The position numbers and the translations under genes were made by a program. The notes under the pieces are model-generated. The model was not told the origin of the DNA and did not search any database. It saw only the letters and a list, made by a program, of their open reading frames with translations. DNA of 19,839 bases, taken from the NCBI RefSeq assembly GCF_000711955.1, contig NZ_JONR01000061.1:1-19839 (forward strand), given 5' to 3'. Below, piece by piece: positions 14,853 through 19,839 of the stretch; within the stretch, counting starts at the first letter, position 1; each line of letters begins with the position of its first letter. The stretch is from Nevskia soli DSM 19509 (GTDB taxonomy: Bacteria; Pseudomonadota; Gammaproteobacteria; Nevskiales; Nevskiaceae).

Positions 14853-16961
14853 ATGAAGACCAAACCATCTCGTCAGGTCCAGCGGGCGCGCAGCCGGGCG
14901 GGTCTGTCCTCTACGCCTCGGCGCCAGCGTGGCGCCGCCGCGGTTTTCGCCGCCGTCGCGCTGGTCGCGATGATCATCTCGATGTTGCTGGCCATCAATG
15001 TCGGCCGCCTCTATTACGCCAAGCGTGACCTACAGAAGCAGGCGACCATGGCTGCGCTTGCAGGGGCCAGTTTGGCCAGCGGCTGCCGCAACAGCGGCGT
15101 TCCGACCTCCGACACCAGCAACGGTTCTGCTTTGTGGAACGCGGTGCATGCCGCCATCTCGGCGAATAATGGCGGCAACGATACTGCCGCCACCACTGTC
15201 ATGACAGGCATTCGGGGAGCGCCGGCGGTACAGGTAGGCGGAGTCAACAGCACAAGCGGTGCTCCGGTGCTGGACGACAAAGGCAATAGTTACCCTGTTG
15301 CCGCCGATGGTCTGCAGCATTTCGTTGCGTTGCCGACAGGTGATTCCCACATCCAGGCCGTGCGGGTCAACCTGAGTGCTCCCGCGCCGAGCTTGTTTGG
15401 CGCGAGCTTTTTCCCCACCGCTACATCGGCGCCCCTGTTGGCCTCCGCCACCGCCAAGCAGGATGCGGTCGGCAGCTTCTATCTCGGCACCGAGCTGGCC
15501 GCCCTCAGCGGCGGCCTGCTCAATGGCCTGCTGGGCGGCCTGCTCTGCGCTCCGGGTGATACGGCCTGCCAGAGCAAGATACTGGCCCTGGACCTGTTGA
15601 GCAGCACCAGCGGCCTTGCCAACGTCAACGTTTCCCTCGGCCAGCTGGCCACCGCCCTCGGCGTGAGCGTGCAGGATCTTTCCAATCCGCTGGCATTGAG
15701 CACCAAGACGCCGATCGCATCGGACGTGCTGAATGGCTTGGTGGGCGCCCTCAGCGGCACCGTCAGCGGTACCGTTTCCGGCCTGCTGCGCAACCTCGCC
15801 GCCGCTTCCACCAATCCGAACGGCATTCCGCTGGGCACCCTGCTGCAAGGCATCGACACCGTGGCCGGCGATGTGCCCTTTGTCGACCTCTCCGACCTGA
15901 TCCTGGCGCTGGGCGAAGCCGCAACCGCCGATCCCACCGGCAAGGTCAAGCCGATCGCCCTGCCGGTCTCGGTCAATATCCCCGGCATCAGTACGGCGGA
16001 CGTCTTCATCAGCATCCTCGCTCCGCCGGTGTTCGCGGCGGGCCACGCCGGCCAGGTGCACGCCAGTACGGCGCAGATCACCCTGAAGGTCCGCTTGCAG
16101 GTCACCGCGCTGGATACGGTGACCCAGGTCCTGAACGGCGTGCTTTCCCTGCTGTCGCTGCTGATCTCCGTTCCCATCAGCATCAGTCCGGTGAACCTGG
16201 GCATCGACGTCGCCGTGGCCCCCGCCACGGCATGGCTGGACAGCCTGCAATGTCCGACCCTGGGGCCGCCGGTACGTACAAGTCCGATTGCCGGCCTCAG
16301 CGCCAATACCGCCGTGGCTACCGTCGGCATCGGCACCTTCCTGGGTAACATCAGCACCGGCCCGGACCTCGCCACGGTCAAGGCGCCCATCACTACCGTG
16401 ACCCTCGGGCCGGCCAAACTATTGCTGGGCCTGGTCAATTTGGGCAGCATCAATCTCAACGTCAACGTGGGGGCGCCGCATCCCATAACGGTGGGAGACG
16501 GGGCTCGGGCCTCGAATCCGCCCTTCCCCGTCACTCAGTTCGTGCAGCAATCGACCAGTCCGCCTACCTACCTGGCAAATGGTGCGCCACATGCACCGCC
16601 CGCTTCTCCGTTGACTGAAAACCCGCAGACCATCAATTCGAAGGATTTGTTGTCGAGCACCATTTCGAGCCTGTTCGGCGCGCTTACCCTCACCGTCGAT
16701 ACGGACAGCACGAAGGACAGCGGCCTGCTGGGCGCGCTAGGCGGCTTGGTGAGCACCTTGACGAATACCCTGGTGAGCACGTTGACCTCGTTGCTCGGCC
16801 CCCTCCTGACCGGCGTCGGCGGTTTGGTCGATGCCCTGCTCGATCCCTTGCTGCAGCTGCTCGGGATTACGGTCGGCAATGCAACGATCACGATGAACGG
16901 CGTCAGCATCGGCAGCCCGGTGGTGGTCACCACTGCGCTGCCGGGCACCCCGGAATCTTGA
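14853..16961 (+). CDS. TadG-like pilus-assembly/surface protein, orphan
   Basis: The 702-residue product has a basic N-terminus and then the Tad/TadE-G signature (RQRGAAAVFAAVALVAMIIS, residues 25-44, continuing through NVGRLYYAKRDLQKQATMAA), a single membrane helix of the type at the start of TadG-related proteins. The long remainder is extracytoplasmic, low in charge and rich in Leu, Gly, Ser, Thr and Val. It has cysteine-containing loops (about residues 78, 230, 237 and 467) and Leu/Gly blocks such as LSGGLLNGLLGGLL and GLVSTLTNTLVSTLTS. I see no von Willebrand A domain, and no other tad/rcp/flp gene occurs in the window. GGAAGGGAGC 8-10 bp upstream supports the start. The exact role in a Tad-type system is uncertain; it may be an outer-surface protein exported on its own. 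Confidence 0.75.
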   Translation: MKTKPSRQVQRARSRAGLSSTPRRQRGAAAVFAAVALVAMIISMLLAINVGRLYYAKRDLQKQATMAALAGASLASGCRNSGVPTSDTSNGSALWNAVHAAISANNGGNDTAATTVMTGIRGAPAVQVGGVNSTSGAPVLDDKGNSYPVAADGLQHFVALPTGDSHIQAVRVNLSAPAPSLFGASFFPTATSAPLLASATAKQDAVGSFYLGTELAALSGGLLNGLLGGLLCAPGDTACQSKILALDLLSSTSGLANVNVSLGQLATALGVSVQDLSNPLALSTKTPIASDVLNGLVGALSGTVSGTVSGLLRNLAAASTNPNGIPLGTLLQGIDTVAGDVPFVDLSDLILALGEAATADPTGKVKPIALPVSVNIPGISTADVFISILAPPVFAAGHAGQVHASTAQITLKVRLQVTALDTVTQVLNGVLSLLSLLISVPISISPVNLGIDVAVAPATAWLDSLQCPTLGPPVRTSPIAGLSANTAVATVGIGTFLGNISTGPDLATVKAPITTVTLGPAKLLLGLVNLGSINLNVNVGAPHPITVGDGARASNPPFPVTQFVQQSTSPPTYLANGAPHAPPASPLTENPQTINSKDLLSSTISSLFGALTLTVDTDSTKDSGLLGALGGLVSTLTNTLVSTLTSLLGPLLTGVGGLVDALLDPLLQLLGITVGNATITMNGVSIGSPVVVTTALPGTPES

Positions 16962-17033
16962 GCGAGGCTCCTCTCATTCAGACAGGAATCGGGGGGCCGC
17001 ACAGGCGTTGACGTTGCTGCGGGGTTCCGCGTA

Positions 17034-17047
17034 CCGCGCAAGCGCGG
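17034..17047. repeat. Short palindrome in the cstA leader region
   Basis: CCGCGC-AA-GCGCGG is a perfect 6-bp stem, 73 bp before the cstA start and 73 bp after the upstream stop. It could be a weak terminator stem for the upstream gene (no T-tract) or an operator-like site; chance is also possible in such GC-rich DNA. Confidence 0.35.
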
Positions 17048-17119
17048 CAGTACTTGACCGCGGCCCCTATTGGCCCGAATCTCCTCTCCAAATTCGCATC
17101 GCAGAATCCGGAGGAGAGC

Positions 17120-19177
17120 ATGAGGCCGCTGACAGCCAGATTGGGCTGGGTTGCATTGGCTGTAATCGGGGCAGTCTGCCTCGCGGTGGTCGCCTTGCAT
17201 CGCGGCGAAAGCATCAATGCCATGTGGCTGGTGGCCGCATCGCTTTCCGTATTCTTCATCGCCTACCGGTTCTACGGCCGTTTCATTGCCGGCAAGGCAC
17301 TGGGCCTGGACGCCACCCGCGCCACCCCCGCGCAGCGGCGCAACGACGGCCTCGACTACGTGCCCACCGACAAGTACGTCCTGTTCGGCCATCACTTCGC
17401 CGCCATTGCCGGCGCCGGGCCGCTGGTGGGGCCGGTGCTGGCGGCGCAGATGGGTTACCTGCCGGGTACGCTGTGGATCCTGGCCGGGGTGGTCTTCGCC
17501 GGCGCGGTGCAGGACTTCGTCATCCTGTTCCTGTCGACGCGGCGCGATGCGCGTTCGCTCGGCGACATGATCCGCAGCGAGGTCGGACCCGCCGCCGGCT
17601 GGGTGGCGATGGTCGGCACGCTCGCCATCATGCTGATCCTGCTGGCGGTGCTGGCCCTGATCGTCGTCAAGGCACTGGCAGTCAGCCCCTGGGGCACCTT
17701 CACCGTGGCGGCGACCCTGCCCATCGCCCTGTTCATGGGCATCTACGTGCGCTTCCTGCGCCCCGGCCGCGTGCTGGAGGTATCCAGCATCGGCTTTGCC
17801 CTGCTGCTGCTGTCGATCTGGCTGGGCGGCGTGGTCGCCGCCGATCCGGTCTGGGCCAAGGCTTTCACCTTCAGCGGCGTACAACTGGCCTGGATGCTCA
17901 TCGCCTACGGCTTCGTCGCCTCGGTGCTGCCGGTGTGGCTACTGCTGGCGCCGCGCGACTATCTTTCCACCTTCCTCAAGATCGGCACCATCGCCCTGCT
18001 GGCCGTGGCAATTTTCGTGGTACGGCCCGAGCTCAAGCTGCCGGCCGTGACGCGCTTCATCGACGGCAGCGGGCCGGTGTTCGCCGGCAGCCTGTTCCCC
18101 TTCCTGTTCATCACCATCGCCTGCGGCTCCGTCTCCGGCTTCCACGCCCTGGTGTCTTCCGGTACCACGCCGAAGATGCTCGACAGCGAAGCCAACGCCC
18201 GCTTCATCGGCTACGGCGGCATGCTGATGGAAGGCTTTGTCGCCATCATGGCGCTGGTGGCGGCAAGCGTGCTGGAGCCCGGCGTGTACTTCTCCATGAA
18301 CAGCCCCGCCGCCGCCATCGGCACCACCGTCGAGTCCGCCGCCCAGGCGATCTCGGGCTGGGGCTTCAGCCTCACGCCGGAGATGCTGACGCAGACCGCC
18401 AAGGATATCGGCGAAACCACCATCCTGTCCCGCGCCGGCGGTGCGCCCACGCTGGCGGTGGGCATGGCGCAGATCCTGCGCGGCCTGCTGCCCGGCGAGG
18501 GCATGATGGCCTTCTGGTACCACTACGCCATCCTGTTCGAGGCCCTGTTCATCCTCACCACCATCGACGCCGGCACGCGCATCGGCCGCTTCATGATCCA
18601 GGATCTCGTCGGCGCTGCGTACCCGCCGTTCCGCAAGACCGAATCCTGGGCCGCCAACCTCACCGCCACCGCCTTGTGCGTGGCGGGGTGGGGCTATTTC
18701 CTCTACCAGGGCGTGGTCGATCCGTTGGGCGGCGTCAACACCCTGTGGCCGCTGTTCGGCATCTCCAACCAGATGCTCGCCGGCCTGGCGCTGATCTTCG
18801 CCAGCGTGGCCCTGGTCAAGATGAAGCGCGAACGCTACCTGTGGGTGACGGCCGTGCCGATGCTCTGGCTGCTGATCTGCACCCTCACCGCGGGCTGGCA
18901 AAAAGTATTCTCCGTCGATCCCAAGCTCGGCTTCCTCGCCCATGCGCGCAAATTCGGAGATGCGGTGGCGCAGAGCCAGGTGCTGGCGCCCGCCAAGTCC
19001 ATTGCCGACATGCAGCGCATCGTGCAGAACGATTACGTCGATGCGTCGCTGGCGCTGTTCTTCGTGGCGGTGGTGGTGCTGACCCTGCTGTTCGGCGCCC
19101 GCGCGGCCTGGAAGGCATGGCGCATCAATCGTCCCACCGCCCTGGAGACGCCATATGTCGCCGCACCGATCCGCTAG
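17120..19177 (+). CDS. cstA: Carbon starvation protein CstA (peptide/pyruvate transporter)
   Basis: The 685-residue polytopic inner-membrane protein closely follows E. coli CstA along its length. Matching blocks are NDGLDYVPTDKYVLFGHHFA, AIAGAGPLVGPVLAAQMGYL, GAVQDFVILFLSTRRDARSL, LLLAPRDYLSTFLKIGTIA, ITIACGSVSGFHALVSSGTT, SRAGGAPTLAVGMAQ and GVVDPLGGVNTLWPLFGISN. About 16-18 hydrophobic segments are visible. CstA proteins take up peptides and, as shown for the family in E. coli, pyruvate during carbon starvation. The frame opens earlier (17054), but the ATG at 17120 has GGAGGAG 3 bp before it and matches the family N-terminus, so it was chosen. The next gene encodes the small YbdD/YjiX partner usually found with it. 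No CRP-like site was identified. Confidence 0.95.
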   Translation: MRPLTARLGWVALAVIGAVCLAVVALHRGESINAMWLVAASLSVFFIAYRFYGRFIAGKALGLDATRATPAQRRNDGLDYVPTDKYVLFGHHFAAIAGAGPLVGPVLAAQMGYLPGTLWILAGVVFAGAVQDFVILFLSTRRDARSLGDMIRSEVGPAAGWVAMVGTLAIMLILLAVLALIVVKALAVSPWGTFTVAATLPIALFMGIYVRFLRPGRVLEVSSIGFALLLLSIWLGGVVAADPVWAKAFTFSGVQLAWMLIAYGFVASVLPVWLLLAPRDYLSTFLKIGTIALLAVAIFVVRPELKLPAVTRFIDGSGPVFAGSLFPFLFITIACGSVSGFHALVSSGTTPKMLDSEANARFIGYGGMLMEGFVAIMALVAASVLEPGVYFSMNSPAAAIGTTVESAAQAISGWGFSLTPEMLTQTAKDIGETTILSRAGGAPTLAVGMAQILRGLLPGEGMMAFWYHYAILFEALFILTTIDAGTRIGRFMIQDLVGAAYPPFRKTESWAANLTATALCVAGWGYFLYQGVVDPLGGVNTLWPLFGISNQMLAGLALIFASVALVKMKRERYLWVTAVPMLWLLICTLTAGWQKVFSVDPKLGFLAHARKFGDAVAQSQVLAPAKSIADMQRIVQNDYVDASLALFFVAVVVLTLLFGARAAWKAWRINRPTALETPYVAAPIR

Positions 19178-19184
19178 GCTCCCG

Positions 19185-19382
19185 ATGATCGCCGGCCGGC
19201 TGCGCGCCATTGCGCACAAGCTGGCGCAGACCGCGCGTCTCGCGGTGGGCGTTCCCGATTACCAAGGCTATGTCGCGCACCAGCGCGAGCACCATCCGCA
19301 GCAGCCGGTCATGAGCTACGAAGAATTCTTCCGGGAGCGGATGGATTCGCGCTATCGGCGGGGGAGTAGCCGTTGCTGTTGA
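19185..19382 (+). CDS. YbdD/YjiX family small protein, CstA partner
   Basis: The 65-residue product ends in RCC and contains the family core VGVPDYQGYVAHQREHHPQQ and MSYEEFFRERMDSRY, matching E. coli YbdD and YjiX, which are encoded after cstA and btsT. Its function is not established; recent interest is in a role with the transporter. From the ATG at 19185 the N-terminal length agrees with those homologues. An alternative ATG at 19155, overlapping cstA by 23 bp, has a better ribosome site (GGAG at 19143-19146) and would add ten residues. Co-transcription with cstA is very likely. Confidence 0.88.
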   Translation: MIAGRLRAIAHKLAQTARLAVGVPDYQGYVAHQREHHPQQPVMSYEEFFRERMDSRYRRGSSRCC

Positions 19383-19436
19383 AGCTCGCTGGTCTATCGC
19401 CTCGCCACTTCATGAGGGAGGGGAGAGACAACCGGG

Positions 19437-19839
19437 CTACTGTGCTCTGGGCGGCTGCTCGAAATACCCGCCCGGCCGCTGCTTCCGGATCAACAGATTC
19501 TTGATCTCCCACTCCGCCTTCGCATCAAGCGGCCTGAGATAACGCACCTCTCCGCCGGTCTGCACCGCCACCGGCACCCCATTCTCGAACAACACCCGGT
19601 TGCCGGGGAGCCGCGGGACCTTATCGCCTGGCGTCAGGATGCCCACAAGGTTCAAAGGATCGGCCGCGGAGATCGAAACATGCTCGTCGGCCGCTTCGCT
19701 GTTCGCCACCTTGCGCAACAACGCAGCCGCATCATTGAGCGCGAACTGCTCGCCGGAGAAACCACTGACGAACCGACCCCCGCTGATCTCGCCGCGCGCC
19801 TCCATGCGGCGATAGACGTAGAACAGTTCGCGCCACGGC
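19437..19839 (-). CDS. lhr: Lhr-type ATP-dependent helicase, C-terminal part (truncated by window edge)
   Basis: Only the last 133 codons or so are inside the window; the gene continues beyond 19839, so no start is given. The visible part begins PWRELFYVYRRMEARGEISG and continues GRFVSGFSGEQFAL, VSISAADPLNLVGILTPGDK and VPRLPGNRVLFENGVPVAV. These are characteristic of the C-terminal region of long Lhr helicases, superfamily 2 DNA/RNA translocases linked to DNA repair. An in-frame ATG at 19805 is internal, not the start. The stop at 19437 lies 54 bp from the end of the ybdD-like gene, so the two genes converge with no obvious terminator between them. Confidence 0.88.
   Translation of the reverse strand, partial: PWRELFYVYRRMEARGEISGGRFVSGFSGEQFALNDAAALLRKVANSEAADEHVSISAADPLNLVGILTPGDKVPRLPGNRVLFENGVPVAVQTGGEVRYLRPLDAKAEWEIKNLLIRKQRPGGYFEQPPRAQ

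Noticed and set aside
14588..14863. Minus-strand open frame ending VFEYGLTTPISV upstream of the TadG-like gene
   Set aside because: The last 30 residues look somewhat protein-like, but there is no ribosome site, no recognised family, and the frame overlaps the TadG-like leader; kept only as a possible gene relic.
15030..16250. 406-codon minus-strand frame within the TadG-like gene
   Set aside because: The antisense product is a Gly/Gln/Arg-rich composition artefact, while the plus frame has a ribosome site and Tad signature.
17008..19188. 726-codon plus-strand frame overlapping cstA
   Set aside because: It is out of frame with cstA and gives an Arg/His/Pro-rich product; the CstA frame matches the family throughout.
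19309..19512. Minus-strand frame between ybdD and lhr
   Set aside because: It overlaps both the YbdD-like gene and the Lhr C-terminus, which are supported by family motifs.

Overview
The window is GC-rich, densely coding bacterial DNA. Gene order points to a gammaproteobacterium: argH sits next to an AlgZ/AlgR (FimS/AlgR) two-component pair, followed by hemC-hemD-hemX-hemY. This order is known from Pseudomonas and its relatives. The inverted-repeat intergenic elements, the Kdo hydroxylase and the CstA type would fit the Xanthomonadales/Nevskiales side of the class, but I cannot fix the genus from sequence alone. No tRNA, rRNA or CRISPR array was seen.

Layout, left to right. (1) Positions 1-2565 are an apparently complete IS21-family insertion sequence (istA and istB, both on the minus strand) bounded by multi-repeat inverted ends. 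Its left terminus coincides with the first base of the window. (2) Positions 2566-3190 hold no intact gene. They contain the C-terminal remnant of what looks like an XRE-type regulator, a small hairpin with a T-tract, and unassigned DNA: a degraded accessory patch beside core genes. (3) argH reads left, diverging from a rightward block algZ-algR-hemC-hemD-hemX-hemY. Two of the junctions in this block are 4-bp stop/start overlaps (algZ/algR and hemC/hemD). The block joins a LytS/LytTR-type sensor and regulator to the uroporphyrinogen branch of heme synthesis. (4) mscL, a predicted Kdo 3-hydroxylase (lipid A-Kdo modification), a NTF2-like lipoprotein and a small unknown protein follow on the plus strand. 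Two conspicuous non-coding structures lie here: a perfect 17-bp inverted repeat between mscL and the hydroxylase gene, and a row of five hairpins at the convergent end of this group. (5) A leftward pair encodes a GST-like protein followed by a PaaI-type hotdog thioesterase. (6) A rightward orphan TadG-like surface or pilus-assembly protein of 702 residues is followed by cstA and its small YbdD/YjiX partner (peptide/pyruvate uptake). (7) The right edge cuts a leftward gene whose C-terminus matches Lhr-type long helicases.

Most of the window is conventional chromosome. The parts worth a second look are the asymmetric IS21 ends, the gene remnant beside the IS, the hairpin row, the long inverted repeat, the orphan TadG-like protein and the 93-residue unknown protein. 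I did not find a convincing new multi-gene system.
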